This document shows positions 30,481 through 38,769 of a stretch of 41,770 bases of DNA, one piece after another (the first letter of the stretch is position 1; each line of letters opens with the position of its first letter). The stretch is taken from IMG/VR virus record IMGVR_UViG_3300031730_000012, positions 1-41,770 of that record; one strand, given 5' to 3'. Both the position numbers and the translations under genes were made by a program. This DNA is from a virus. Below the pieces are notes generated by a model. That model had not been told where the DNA came from, did no database searches, and saw only the letters and a program-made list of their open reading frames with translations.

Positions 30481-30635
30481 TGACCGCCGTCGACCTGGAC
30501 CCATCCGCCCGGCTGTGCGTCTGCGGCATCCGCGGCTGCGACCTCGAGACCGAGCACTGCGCCGCGTTCGCCGGCACGGCGCGGGGCCGTAAGGGCCAGG
30601 CGATTAAGCACCGCCGCCGCAACCGTCCCCTCTGA
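30480..30635 (+). CDS. Small Cys-containing protein, 51 aa
   Basis: The product has C-x-CGIRGC and a later Cys (EHC), a possible zinc knuckle, and an Arg/Lys-rich end (GRKGQAIKHRRRNRPL). ATG shares one base with the upstream stop. Function unknown. Confidence 0.5.
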   Translation: MTAVDLDPSARLCVCGIRGCDLETEHCAAFAGTARGRKGQAIKHRRRNRPL

Positions 30636-30676
30636 CCCGGCCCGGCGGCGCTTCCCCTGCCGCCGAGCCCTGTACC

Positions 30677-30720
30677 GGCCCGGGACCTGGACCCACGGGA
30701 CAGACGCCAGGTCCCGGGCC
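30677..30720 (+). terminator. Strong 14-bp hairpin
   Basis: GGCCCGGGACCTGG at 30677-30690 pairs exactly with CCAGGTCCCGGGCC at 30707-30720 around a 16-nt loop. No T tract follows. It may be a partial terminator or mRNA-stability element that splits the early operon. Confidence 0.5.
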
Positions 30721-30766
30721 CCGAACTTCACACCACCACTTCGCACTTCGCACGGAGGACATAGAG

Positions 30767-31210
30767 ATGACCGACCTGCTTATCGACCGCGCCGACTCCG
30801 GCGAGGTCCCGCGCTTCGGCTGGCACCCGTCCATCGTCGACACGGACCGCCTGGACCTCGGCGGCCCCACCCGCCCGATGAACTCGTACCTCGCCACCGC
30901 CCCGGCGCAGTCGGCGCTGCGCCGCCAGACCGACGAGCACGCGGCCATCGAGGTGCCGCACACCTGGATCTACCCGCCGCTGGCGTCCCAGCCTCTCCCA
31001 CGCCCGAACGGCCCGACCCACCCGCCGATCCCGCCTCCGCCGCCGCCGTCCGTCGAGGTGGTCGCCGAGGAGGCGCAGGCCCGGCCGCGCTATCACCGGC
31101 CGCGCCACCGTCGCCCCGTTGCGGCGTGGGCGTTGCTGCTGACGGGTGCCGTGCTGGTGCTGCTGTCCCAGGCCGGTGCCAGCCTCGCCGCGCTGGCGGT
31201 GCTGCGATGA
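30767..31210 (+). CDS. C-terminally anchored membrane protein, 147 aa
   Basis: The front is polar with a Pro-rich stretch (PPIPPPPPPS, about 86-95). A basic segment precedes a single C-terminal membrane span (about 119-142: WALLLTGAVLVLLSQAGASL). A membrane-tethered early protein is implied. Function unknown. The following ATG overlaps its stop by 4 bp. Confidence 0.55.
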   Translation: MTDLLIDRADSGEVPRFGWHPSIVDTDRLDLGGPTRPMNSYLATAPAQSALRRQTDEHAAIEVPHTWIYPPLASQPLPRPNGPTHPPIPPPPPPSVEVVAEEAQARPRYHRPRHRRPVAAWALLLTGAVLVLLSQAGASLAALAVLR

Positions 31211-31377
31211 GGCTTGCCGCCGCCTCCTCCCTGCTGGTCGCTGCCATGTGGACTATCGCTGTCGGCCAAGACTCCGACAGGTCGGTCACCCGGATCGTGT
31301 GCGGCGTGGTGGCCGGAACGGCGGCGTACTGGGGCGTGGTCCTGATCGCGACCTACCGCCGAGGTGGTCCCCGATGA
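31207..31377 (+). CDS. Small two-span membrane protein, 56 aa
   Basis: Two hydrophobic segments (about 2-18, and 31-48: IVCGVVAGTAAYWGVVLIAT) flank an acidic loop. It is coupled to the membrane protein upstream by a 4-bp overlap, so the two may work together. Confidence 0.55.
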   Translation: MRLAAASSLLVAAMWTIAVGQDSDRSVTRIVCGVVAGTAAYWGVVLIATYRRGGPR

Positions 31378-31829
31378 CCGCGCCGACGCCGAACGCCGAT
31401 CTGGCGTACAAGGTGCTGGACCACATCGACGCCCACCCTGAGAGCTGGGATCAGAAGCGGTGGTGGTGCGGCACGTCCGGCTGCTACGCCGGATGGACCG
31501 TAGAGCTGTCCGGCGAGCGGATCGACGAAGGCAACCAGGTCCGGGTTGGGCCTGACGAGTTCGACGTCGTGCACGTCGGCGAGCGCGCCGCGCAGCTGCT
31601 CGGCTTCGACGGCGAGGCGCATCTCAACGGCATCGCTTGGGAGGCGCTCGGCCGACCCGATGACGACGAAGACGCCGAGGCGTTCGGCGCGTGCAACACC
31701 CGCGAGGACCTCGGCCGCATCGTCGAGGCGGTCTTCGGCCCGCGCCCGGCCCCGGCCGACGAAGGCGTGCCGGTCAGCGAGCTGCCGGAGTACAACCCGG
31801 CGGACGAGCGCCCGGACGCCGCCTCATGA
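31374..31829 (+). CDS. Hypothetical protein, 151 aa
   Basis: The protein has Trp/Cys-rich (RWWCGTSGCYAGW) and acidic parts, and ends VPVSELPEYNPAD. A family of this kind is frequent in actinophage early regions, without known role. ATG overlaps the upstream stop by 4 bp. Confidence 0.55.
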   Translation: MTAPTPNADLAYKVLDHIDAHPESWDQKRWWCGTSGCYAGWTVELSGERIDEGNQVRVGPDEFDVVHVGERAAQLLGFDGEAHLNGIAWEALGRPDDDEDAEAFGACNTREDLGRIVEAVFGPRPAPADEGVPVSELPEYNPADERPDAAS

Positions 31830-32131
31830 CCGCCCCGAAGCCGAAGCCGGACGTGTTCGGCGCCAACGCCGTCGACCGCGACCAGCTGCTCGCCAAGCTG
31901 CGGCTCGTCCAGCACCAGGGCTGCGCCGGGTGGCTGCGGCACTGGTGGCGTGTCGAGGACGAGCGCACCGGTATCGCCGTCGCGTCCGGCCGTGCGCTGA
32001 CCGAGTGGGGCGCGCGCCGGCGCAAGCACCGCGCCTACCTGACGGCACTGAACCCCGAGCGGAGCGGCCGGCTGAAGCGGGCCGTCGAGACGTCGCCGCT
32101 GCTGAACCGCTACCGATCGTGGGTGAACTGA
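31826..32131 (+). CDS. Hypothetical basic protein, 101 aa
   Basis: A Trp/Arg-rich middle (GCAGWLRHWWRVEDERTG, ALTEWGARRRKHRAYLTAL) gives it a basic face. It is a helical protein with no known family. ATG overlaps the upstream stop by 4 bp. Confidence 0.5.
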   Translation: MTAPKPKPDVFGANAVDRDQLLAKLRLVQHQGCAGWLRHWWRVEDERTGIAVASGRALTEWGARRRKHRAYLTALNPERSGRLKRAVETSPLLNRYRSWVN

Positions 32132-32430
32132 TGAAGACCCTGGAACAGGCACTCGCCGAACTCCCCGACACCGCCGACAGCATCGCCGAGTACTTCATTC
32201 AGCAGGAATGCCGGGGCGTGCCCGGGGACTCCATCTGCTGCCCGATCGCCAACTACCTCACCGGCATCGGCTTCATGGGCCCGTCCGTCCGCGACATCGC
32301 GATGGACGCCTACGACGACGAAGACCTCTGGAGCCAGGCCGACACGCCGCCGCACATCGGTGAGTTCATCAGCCGCTTCGACAAGGGCGAGTGGCCGGAG
32401 CTGGCGCTGACGGACGGAGCCGAGTCGTGA
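32131..32430 (+). CDS. Hypothetical acidic protein, 99 aa
   Basis: The product holds a Cys-rich helix pair (FIQQECRGVPGDSICCPIAN) and an acidic end. It resembles the 31374 protein only loosely. ATG shares one base with the upstream stop. Function unknown. Confidence 0.5.
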   Translation: MKTLEQALAELPDTADSIAEYFIQQECRGVPGDSICCPIANYLTGIGFMGPSVRDIAMDAYDDEDLWSQADTPPHIGEFISRFDKGEWPELALTDGAES

Positions 32431-32696
32431 GAACCGTCATCATTCCGCCGCCGGGGATCCTCGGCCTCGGCCGGTCCCGCACCGTCGACGTCATCGGCCA
32501 CCTGCCGACCGACGCCGACTGCGACACCATCGCCGACCTGCTCGCCCCGCTCGGCGTCAGCCTCTCGTGGGGACCCGGCCATCAGGCCCACCTGCGGACG
32601 TTGACCGCGATCACCACTGAGCAGGAGGTCTGGGCGCTCCAGATCGTCGTGGCCGTCACCGACTGCCGGATCGTCTGGCACAAGGCGGCCGGCTGA
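32427..32696 (+). CDS. Hypothetical protein, 89 aa
   Basis: GTG overlaps the upstream stop by 4 bp. The fold looks alpha/beta (VDVIGHLPTDADCDTIADLL, LQIVVAVTDCRIVWHK). No family is recognised. Confidence 0.5.
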   Translation: MRTVIIPPPGILGLGRSRTVDVIGHLPTDADCDTIADLLAPLGVSLSWGPGHQAHLRTLTAITTEQEVWALQIVVAVTDCRIVWHKAAG

Positions 32697-32875
32697 TGGC
32701 GCGCCGTCGAGTCGCCAAGGGCAAGGCAGCACGCGAACGCCGGTACGAAGCCGCTGTCTACCGCCAAATCCGCCTCATCGCGGCGGCACCGCTGCTGCAC
32801 CGGTACGAGGACGCCGAGTACTTCCTGCGCCGGGGCGACACGCTGGCGATGTTCACCGAGGACGGCACGCGATGA
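32696..32875 (+). CDS. Small basic protein, 59 aa
   Basis: The N-terminal half is very basic (MARRRVAKGKAARERRYEAA); the second half is helical. ATG shares one base with the upstream stop and its own stop overlaps the RecE-like ATG by 4 bp. It may bind nucleic acid and help the recombination genes that follow. Confidence 0.5.
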   Translation: MARRRVAKGKAARERRYEAAVYRQIRLIAAAPLLHRYEDAEYFLRRGDTLAMFTEDGTR

Positions 32876-33762
32876 CCGAGCAGCTCACCATTCCGCCGGC
32901 GGCCGCGCCCGTCCAGATCACCGAGCCCGGACCCTACGAGGGCATGCCCGAAGCCGACTACCACGGCGACCCCGTACCCGGCGGATCGCTGTCGTCGACA
33001 GGCACCCGCAAGCTCCTGCCGCCGTCCTGCCCGGCGAAGTTCCGGTACTGGCTCGACCACGAGCAGGCACCCAAGACCGTCTTCGAGGAAGGCTCGGCCG
33101 CCCACAAGCTGGTCCTCGGCGTCGGCCCGAAGCTGGAGCTGGTCGACAAGGCCCGCTGGGACACCAACGAGGTCAAGGCGAAGCTCGCCGAGATCCGCGC
33201 CCGCGGCGACATCCCGCTGAAGAAGCCGCAGTACGACATGGTCCACGCGATGGCCGAGGCGCTGCGGTCCGACCCGATCGCCGGGCCGCTGCTCGACCCG
33301 GCGAGGGGCGTGTCCGAGCTGTCGCTGTTCTGGCGTGACCACAGCGTCTGGGGACGCGCCCGGCTCGACCGGCTGACCTGGATCGGTCAGCGCGGACGCC
33401 CGGTGATCGTCGACTACAAGACCTGCGCGTCCGCCGCCCCGGCGAAGGTCGAGAAGGCGATAAGCGACCGTGGCTACCACATCCAGGGCGCGCACTACAC
33501 AGCCGGCGCCCGCGCGCTGCTGCTCGGCGGCGAGGACCTGGGCTTCCTGCTGGTGATGCAGGAGAAGGAGCCGCCGTACCTAGTCACGGTCGTCGAGCCG
33601 GACTCGACGGCGATGCGGATGGGCGCGATCCGGGTGCGGCAGGCGTTCGACCTCTACGCCGAATGCCAGGCGTCCGACCGCTGGCCGGGCTACGCCGATG
33701 ACGTGGTGCTCGCCGAGCTGCCGCCGTGGGAGACCCGCGAGCTCAAGGGCGAGGTGTGGTGA
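32872..33762 (+). CDS. RecE-like PD-(D/E)XK exonuclease
   Basis: The 296-residue protein has the family set: GSAAHKLVLG (His78), SELSLFW (Glu149), ARLDRL (Asp166), VIVDYKT (Asp181, Lys183) and the QxxxY helix in YHIQGAHYTAG (Gln205). It would resect double-stranded ends 5' to 3' and leave 3' ssDNA for the RecT-like protein two genes on. All metal-binding residues are present. The family call is from the motifs. Confidence 0.82.
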   Translation: MTEQLTIPPAAAPVQITEPGPYEGMPEADYHGDPVPGGSLSSTGTRKLLPPSCPAKFRYWLDHEQAPKTVFEEGSAAHKLVLGVGPKLELVDKARWDTNEVKAKLAEIRARGDIPLKKPQYDMVHAMAEALRSDPIAGPLLDPARGVSELSLFWRDHSVWGRARLDRLTWIGQRGRPVIVDYKTCASAAPAKVEKAISDRGYHIQGAHYTAGARALLLGGEDLGFLLVMQEKEPPYLVTVVEPDSTAMRMGAIRVRQAFDLYAECQASDRWPGYADDVVLAELPPWETRELKGEVW

Positions 33763-33947
33763 TGGCCAAGGTTCGGACCATGCATCGCAGAGACCCGGAA
33801 GACGCCGAGGCGATGTGCCAGGCATGCGGCTGGACCCTGCATTGCACCCGCGAACGCGCCCGCCAGCACGTGATCACCACGGGCCATTCCGTCGACTACA
33901 TCGTCCCCGACGTCACCGTCTATTCACCCCTGGAGGGCCAGGCATGA
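33762..33947 (+). CDS. C2H2-like zinc finger protein, 61 aa
   Basis: CQACGWTLHCTRERARQHV followed by ITTGH gives a Cys2-His2-like site, with a short beta end. It lies between the RecE-like and RecT-like genes and may assist DNA binding. ATG shares bases with the upstream stop. Confidence 0.6.
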   Translation: MAKVRTMHRRDPEDAEAMCQACGWTLHCTRERARQHVITTGHSVDYIVPDVTVYSPLEGQA

Positions 33948-34888
33948 CCACCAACGCCGTCGACCGCATCGCACAGGCCCCCGCGCCGGCCCACGTCGGG
34001 CAGGCGACCGCGATCGAGCAGTCCCGCGCGGCCGCCGAAGTCGCCGCCGCCGTCCACGTCGCACAGCAGTGCCCGCGCGACCTGCAGAAGGCCCTCGCCG
34101 AGATGCGCGAATCCTGCAAGCAGCTCCGTCTCGCCGAGCGGGCATTCTTCCGCTACAGCCGCGGCGGAAACACCGTCACCGGACCCACCGTCCACCTCGC
34201 CCGCGAACTCGCCCGCTGCTTCGGCAACGTGCAGTACGGCATCGCCGAGCTGGCCCGCGACAACGGCAAGGCCGAAAGCGAGATGCAGGCGTACGCCTGG
34301 GACGTCGAGCGCAACACTCGGGCCGCGCAGATCTTCATCGTCCCGCACGGCCGTGACACCAAGCAGGGCGTCAAGCAGCTCACCGACATGCGCGACATCT
34401 ACGAGAACAACGCGAACATGGGCGCCCGCCGGCTCCGCGCGCAGATCTGGGCCATCCTGCCGCCGTGGTTCGTCGATGAGGCGCAGGAGATCTGCCAGCA
34501 GACGCTGGCAGACGGCGGCGGTAAGCCGCTGGCACAGCGAGTAGGGGACGCCATCAAGGCGTTCGGTGGGCAGGGTGTGACCGCGCTGCAACTGGAGCAG
34601 AAGCTTGGCCGCGAGTCGGCCCGGTGGACGGAGCATGACGTCGCGCAGCTGCAGGTCATCTTCAAGTCGCTGCAACGCGGCGAGGTGAAGCGTGAGGACG
34701 AGTTCCCGCCGGAGCGGGTGACGCGCGAGGAGATCACGGGCACACCGCCGCCGGCGCCGAGCGGTCCGCCAGCCGTGTGCGGGTTCGAGACACCGGACGG
34801 GCCGTGCAACCTCGCCGCGGGGCATCCGGTGGGCGCGGAGTATGCGGGCTTCGACGGGCACGACGTTGTGCCGGGTGGTGACCAGTGA
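33944..34888 (+). CDS. RecT-like ssDNA-annealing protein
   Basis: The 314-residue product matches the actinophage RecT-like family: AFFRYSRGGNTVTGPTVHLA, FGNVQYGIAELARDNGKAES, RNTRAAQIFIVPHGRD, and MGARRLRAQIWAILPPWFVD. It anneals complementary strands made by the nuclease. The C-terminus has a Cys pair (CGFETPDGPCN). Place beside the RecE-like gene supports a two-part recombination system. 4-bp overlap upstream. Confidence 0.75.
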   Translation: MTTNAVDRIAQAPAPAHVGQATAIEQSRAAAEVAAAVHVAQQCPRDLQKALAEMRESCKQLRLAERAFFRYSRGGNTVTGPTVHLARELARCFGNVQYGIAELARDNGKAESEMQAYAWDVERNTRAAQIFIVPHGRDTKQGVKQLTDMRDIYENNANMGARRLRAQIWAILPPWFVDEAQEICQQTLADGGGKPLAQRVGDAIKAFGGQGVTALQLEQKLGRESARWTEHDVAQLQVIFKSLQRGEVKREDEFPPERVTREEITGTPPPAPSGPPAVCGFETPDGPCNLAAGHPVGAEYAGFDGHDVVPGGDQ

Positions 34889-35052
34889 TCGTCGACCACG
34901 CGTGGCGCCCGACGCACGCCAGCGGCACCCAGCCGGTCGCCGTCCGGTTCCAGTGCAGCTACCTGGGCACCTGCGGCCGTCTCCGCGACGAGCACGAGCA
35001 GGCGGTCACGGCCGCGAGGCTGCTGCGGACCACGAAGGTGAGGCAGTCGTGA
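34885..35052 (+). CDS. Hypothetical small protein, 55 aa
   Basis: GTG overlaps the RecT-like stop by 4 bp. The short product has two Cys (FQCSYLGTCGRL) and a helical end. It lies between two recombination genes and may be an accessory. No family recognised. Confidence 0.45.
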   Translation: MIVDHAWRPTHASGTQPVAVRFQCSYLGTCGRLRDEHEQAVTAARLLRTTKVRQS

Positions 35053-35408
35053 ACGCCGCACTGACCATGTCCGAGGATGACCTGCTCGGCACCGTCCTCG
35101 ACATGGCCTCCACTCTCGGCATCCGCACCGCGCATTTCCGGGCCGCGCAGACCACTCAGGGCTGGCGTACGCCTGTGCAGGGCGACGGCAAGGGCTGGCC
35201 CGATCTGGTGCTCGTCGGCGCGCAAGTGCTGTACCGCGAGCTGAAGTCGGCGCGGGGTGGGCCGTCGAAAGAGCAGGGGATGTGGCTGGCCGCGCTGACG
35301 CGGGCGGGTCAGGACGCGGGTGTGTGGCAGCCCGCCGATCTGCGTTCGGGCCGGATTCTGGCCGAGCTGCGGGCCATCCGCACGCACACCGAGGCGGTGC
35401 GCCGGTGA
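35049..35408 (+). CDS. VRR-NUC nuclease, Holliday-junction resolvase-like
   Basis: The 119-residue protein has the VRR-NUC motifs: GWPDLVLVG (Asp52), LYRELKSARGGPSKEQ (Glu64, Lys66, Gln76) and WQPADL. Such single-domain nucleases resolve branched DNA before packaging. GTG overlaps the upstream stop by 4 bp. Activity is inferred from the intact D...ExK set. Confidence 0.8.
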   Translation: MNAALTMSEDDLLGTVLDMASTLGIRTAHFRAAQTTQGWRTPVQGDGKGWPDLVLVGAQVLYRELKSARGGPSKEQGMWLAALTRAGQDAGVWQPADLRSGRILAELRAIRTHTEAVRR

Positions 35409-35785
35409 ACAGCTGGAACCACGCCGTCTCTGCCGCCCGGAAATGGGGCGGCGAAGCGGACCACTACATCGCCGTCGAGGAGTTCATCGACTCGTCCAAG
35501 GAGATCCTCGGCGACGTCCGGCACCGCTCCATGTACCACCACACCGCCGGTGCCTGGCTGTGCCAGCGCATCTTCGGCCGCACCATCACCGTGCCCAAGG
35601 CCAACGGTCACGGGTGGGTCGAAGTGCCCGTTCGCCTGATCGCGGAGCGGCACGTCATCGAGGACCTGGGCTGGCTGCCGTCGCCAGCCGACTACATCGC
35701 CGGGATGCCGATCGCCGCGTGGATGTCCGGCTCCCAGCGCAAAGAACTTCCCCTCTCTCACCTCCTCAAAGGAGCAGCCAAGTGA
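35405..35785 (+). CDS. DUF6915-like protein, 126 aa
   Basis: The pattern NHAVSAARKWGGEADHYI, then EEFIDSSKEILGDVRHRSMY, HHTAGAWLCQRIFGRTI, and VPVRLIAERHVIEDLGWLPS is that of DUF6915, frequent in phages. The role is unknown. GTG overlaps the upstream stop by 4 bp. Confidence 0.7.
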   Translation: MNSWNHAVSAARKWGGEADHYIAVEEFIDSSKEILGDVRHRSMYHHTAGAWLCQRIFGRTITVPKANGHGWVEVPVRLIAERHVIEDLGWLPSPADYIAGMPIAAWMSGSQRKELPLSHLLKGAAK

Positions 35786-36276
35786 CCACCAAGACCAACT
35801 TTCTCGGTATCCCCGTCGAGGGCGACATCAACAAGGCTGACGAGCGGACGCCGCAGAAGCCGCTGTCCGAGCTGGAGCCGCTGATCCGGGCCGTTCTCGA
35901 CGACCCGACGATGAAGGCGTTCGGCTGGAACCAGTACACGCCGTACTTCAACGACGGCGACCCGTGCGTGTTCAGGGTCAACGGGCCGTGGTTCCTCACC
36001 GAAGCCGACCCGGACCCGGACGACGTCGAGGACCACTACGACTTCTCGATGGACTCCGACCACCCGAGCCTCGGTAAGCGCGTGTACGACTGGCGCAACA
36101 AGGTCTATGGACCCTACGAGGGCTCAGATGAGGCGCGGTACGACCGCGTCAAGGAGCTCGCGGGCGCCCTCGAGGCGGGCGCTTTCGAGAACGTGCTGTT
36201 GGAGGCGTTCGGCGACCACGCGCAGGTGACGGTTCGGGCGTCGGGCATCACCGTCGACTTCTACAGCCACGACTGA
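35782..36276 (+). CDS. Hypothetical protein, 164 aa
   Basis: The protein is acidic with many aromatic residues (KAFGWNQYTPYFNDGDPCVF, DDVEDHYDFSMDSDHPS) and a helical third (YDRVKELAGALEAGAFENVL). It could bind another protein. GTG overlaps the upstream stop by 4 bp. No family recognised. Confidence 0.5.
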   Translation: MTTKTNFLGIPVEGDINKADERTPQKPLSELEPLIRAVLDDPTMKAFGWNQYTPYFNDGDPCVFRVNGPWFLTEADPDPDDVEDHYDFSMDSDHPSLGKRVYDWRNKVYGPYEGSDEARYDRVKELAGALEAGAFENVLLEAFGDHAQVTVRASGITVDFYSHD

Positions 36277-36515
36277 TGACCTCGGCTGACATCCACTGGG
36301 TCACCGCGCCCGCCGAGCCGCTCATGCGGGCACGGGACTGGCACCGCGCCGACCGGCGGATGCGTGACAACCTCGCCGCCGTCGACCGGTGCCTGTCCGC
36401 GTGGGCGGGTCACGAGCCGAAGACCGTGGCCGTCGATCACCTGCTCGACGAGCGGCTGTTCTTGCGCCCGGCGGACGTGATGGCGACGTGGCCAGGCCCG
36501 GAGCGTGCGTCGTGA
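36276..36515 (+). CDS. Hypothetical protein, 79 aa
   Basis: The basic N-terminal half (LMRARDWHRADRRMRDNLAA) is helical. ATG shares one base with the upstream stop and its own stop overlaps the next GTG by 4 bp. Function unknown. Confidence 0.45.
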   Translation: MTSADIHWVTAPAEPLMRARDWHRADRRMRDNLAAVDRCLSAWAGHEPKTVAVDHLLDERLFLRPADVMATWPGPERAS

Positions 36516-36898
36516 GCGCGCCGGAGTCGCGCAAGCTCGGTGATCCGTCCACGGCGGAGTGGCGCGCCGCTCTTGGCCTGCCGCCGCTGACCGAAAACAC
36601 GCTGTCGACGTCGGCGCGGCTGCGCCAGGTCCAAGCCGACCTCGCCGCCTCACAGGCCGACCTGACCCGCGCCGAGCGTGAGCGTGACCGGTTCATCGCG
36701 GCGGCCGACAAGCTCCACGGCGAGTGGCTGGACCTCAAGGCCGAGCTGGCCTCCGCGCGGCAGGAGCTCGCACTGCTGCGCGCCGAACTGGACGCCGCAC
36801 GCGAGCACATCACCGTCCTGGACCACGGCGAGGCCATCGACGACCAGCTACGCGCCCGCTTTACAAAACCTGACAACCAGACCGGAGCAACCGCATGA
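36512..36898 (+). CDS. Coiled-coil protein, 128 aa
   Basis: About residues 33-105 form a long coiled coil (RLRQVQADLAASQADLTRAE, LKAELASARQELALLRAELD). It may dimerise or form a scaffold. The end has Asp/Lys and no membrane segment. GTG overlaps the upstream stop by 4 bp. Confidence 0.55.
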   Translation: MSAPESRKLGDPSTAEWRAALGLPPLTENTLSTSARLRQVQADLAASQADLTRAERERDRFIAAADKLHGEWLDLKAELASARQELALLRAELDAAREHITVLDHGEAIDDQLRARFTKPDNQTGATA

Positions 36899-37227
36899 CC
36901 CCCGAGGAGTACTACGAGCGCGGCAAGAAGCTGCTCGCCGAGGCCGAGGGAAGGTACCGCAGCGGCAGCTGGGACCTGGCGAAGGTTGAGGCCGCTCTCG
37001 CGTCGGCGAACCTCGAGGCGGCTCCGCTCCAGAGGTTCCTAGAAAGCGATGGCGCCCGGCGCGGGGCCATCGACGACCCACGCGAGCTGCGTGCGTGGTG
37101 CCTCGATCGAGCCATCCAGCTGCGCGGCTTCATGCTCGAGGGCAAAGAGGTCGAGCAGTTGATCCAGGTGGCCGAAAAGTTCCGGGCGTACGTGGCCAGC
37201 GAGCAGCCCGAGGACGGCACGTCGTGA
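36895..37227 (+). CDS. Hypothetical helical protein, 110 aa
   Basis: The product is helical (EEYYERGKKLLAEAEGRYRS, LEGKEVEQLIQVAEKFRAYV) with no motif recognised. ATG overlaps the coiled-coil gene by 4 bp. Confidence 0.5.
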   Translation: MTPEEYYERGKKLLAEAEGRYRSGSWDLAKVEAALASANLEAAPLQRFLESDGARRGAIDDPRELRAWCLDRAIQLRGFMLEGKEVEQLIQVAEKFRAYVASEQPEDGTS

Positions 37228-37436
37228 CCGCCGCGACTGTCCAGCGTGAGATCCGCGTTGTGCGCCTGCCCGACCGGACCATCGCGCTCGGCGCGCTCGC
37301 CGGGACCGCCGTGGCGCACGGCTTCCTACCCGACCTGCACACGGGCACGTCGTGCGTGGCCTGCTTCGGCTGGTCCAACGACTACCGGCACACCCACCGC
37401 TTGCCGCTCGGCCGAGAGGAGCCACGCCGTGGCTGA
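37224..37436 (+). CDS. Hypothetical protein, 70 aa
   Basis: A beta-rich start (REIRVVRLPDRTIALGA) is followed by a CVACFGW Cys pair and HTHRLPLG. A zinc site is possible. GTG overlaps the upstream stop by 4 bp. Confidence 0.45.
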   Translation: MTAATVQREIRVVRLPDRTIALGALAGTAVAHGFLPDLHTGTSCVACFGWSNDYRHTHRLPLGREEPRRG

Positions 37437-37692
37437 CTCACACCCGTTCACGTCGGGCGAACTGATCATGCACCACCGCTACGAGCAGGGCTCGCCGATC
37501 ACATGCGGCGTCACCCACGGATGCGTTACCGCCGTCGTTGACGCCGTCCGCTGCCCCGACTGCATCGGCGTGCTCCAGGCCGAGACCCGGAACCTCGGGC
37601 TGGAGGACCCGTTCAGCGAGGCGTTCGACCTCTTCGAGGAGCTGCGCCCCGGCGCTACCCGCCAGCAGTCGCCGGAGGTGCCCGGTGCCTGA
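37429..37692 (+). CDS. Hypothetical Cys-containing protein, 87 aa
   Basis: GAGAGGAG lies before the GTG, which overlaps the upstream gene by 8 bp. Cys residues in TCGVTHGCVT and RCPDCIG may bind zinc; the end is acidic and helical. Function unknown. Confidence 0.5.
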   Translation: MADSHPFTSGELIMHHRYEQGSPITCGVTHGCVTAVVDAVRCPDCIGVLQAETRNLGLEDPFSEAFDLFEELRPGATRQQSPEVPGA

Positions 37693-37954
37693 GATCCCGA
37701 TCCCCGCCGACCAGCACCACGAGGTGTCCGAGCTGGTCGCCTCGATCCAGCGCGGCGAATACATCGTCTGTTACGCAAAGTGCACGCCCTGCCAGTTCGG
37801 CGGATGCCCTGACGAGCCGCACACGTGGATGGAGAGCGAAGACCTCGACCATGCGGGCATCGCTGCGCCGACGTCGCCGGAGGGCTGGGAGGCGCTGGCC
37901 AAGGACAAGCCGTGCGGCTGCCACTGCATGCGGGAAGGCGGCGACCGTGGCTGA
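37685..37954 (+). CDS. Cys-rich small protein, 89 aa
   Basis: The middle has CYAKCTPCQFGGCP and the end KPCGCHCMREGG, a zinc-binding pattern at both parts. It overlaps both neighbours by 8 bp. It belongs to a run of small Cys-rich genes. Confidence 0.5.
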   Translation: MPEIPIPADQHHEVSELVASIQRGEYIVCYAKCTPCQFGGCPDEPHTWMESEDLDHAGIAAPTSPEGWEALAKDKPCGCHCMREGGDRG

Positions 37955-38339
37955 GTACCGCACCGGCAACCACCACGGCATCACCATCGTCCGCGAGGGC
38001 GACGGCGCCCGCTGCGGCCGGGAGGACCACGACTGCAACCGAGGCCACCTCGTCGCCGTTGTTGTCGACGGCGGCCAGGAGCTGGCCGAGCGGATCTGCG
38101 CGCTGCTCAACGCCTCCGACGACCCGGAGGCCGGGCCTTGCGTCGGGATCTGCGCGGGCTGCACGCCGGATTGCCGCCTCGTCGGCGACTCGTGCAGTTG
38201 CACCAAGGCCGGGCCGGACCCGGGCTGCGTCGTCCACCAAGGGCGCCGGGCGCGCGGGCCCAAGCCGCCGCCGCTCGGCCCTGGCTGCGTGTGCGACGGA
38301 TCCGGGCGCACCTGCCCACGACACGGGGCGGTGATCTGA
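37947..38339 (+). CDS. Cys-rich protein, 130 aa
   Basis: After a beta-rich start with CGREDHDC, the second half has many closely spaced Cys (CVGICAGCTPDCRLVGDSC, then SCTKAGPDPGCVVHQG and CVCDGSGRTCPRH). This density suggests several metal sites. Function unknown. GTG start. Confidence 0.5.
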   Translation: MAEYRTGNHHGITIVREGDGARCGREDHDCNRGHLVAVVVDGGQELAERICALLNASDDPEAGPCVGICAGCTPDCRLVGDSCSCTKAGPDPGCVVHQGRRARGPKPPPLGPGCVCDGSGRTCPRHGAVI

Positions 38340-38340
38340 C

Positions 38341-38769
38341 GTGGCCAGCATGCGCAAGCTCAACGCCCGCCTCGCGACCTGGCAGCGCTACGCCCGCAAG
38401 TCGTACTGGAATCCGCGCGTCACCGGGCCCCGCTGGATGCGGCCCGGAAGCGCCACGGCCTGCTCACCCGGCCACACACGCGCCTGGAACGCCCGCGAGC
38501 ACGAGCGGGAACGCCGACAGTGCCACCAGTTCTACACCGGGCCCTGCTTCGAATGCGGCCTGCCCGACCTGCACAACGGCGACGGCGACGGCATCGGCTC
38601 GTGCGACTGCACCCGGTGCGAGGACTGCGGTTCCGGGCCCGGCTGCGAGTGCGACTGGGCACGAGAGGACGACTGGCCGGACGACGACGCGGGACACGGC
38701 GACGACTGGCCCGCAGACGTCATCGTCATACCGGCCATCGAAACCGTCGACACGGGAGGGCTCACATGA
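38341..38769 (+). CDS. Cys-rich basic-to-acidic protein, 142 aa
   Basis: The basic N-terminus (KLNARLATWQRYARKSYWNP) leads to a Cys cluster (CFECGLPDL, SCDCTRCEDCGSGPGCEC) and an Asp-rich end (DDWPDDDAGHGDDW). It may bind metal and DNA or protein. GTG start. Confidence 0.5.
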   Translation: MASMRKLNARLATWQRYARKSYWNPRVTGPRWMRPGSATACSPGHTRAWNAREHERERRQCHQFYTGPCFECGLPDLHNGDGDGIGSCDCTRCEDCGSGPGCECDWAREDDWPDDDAGHGDDWPADVIVIPAIETVDTGGLT

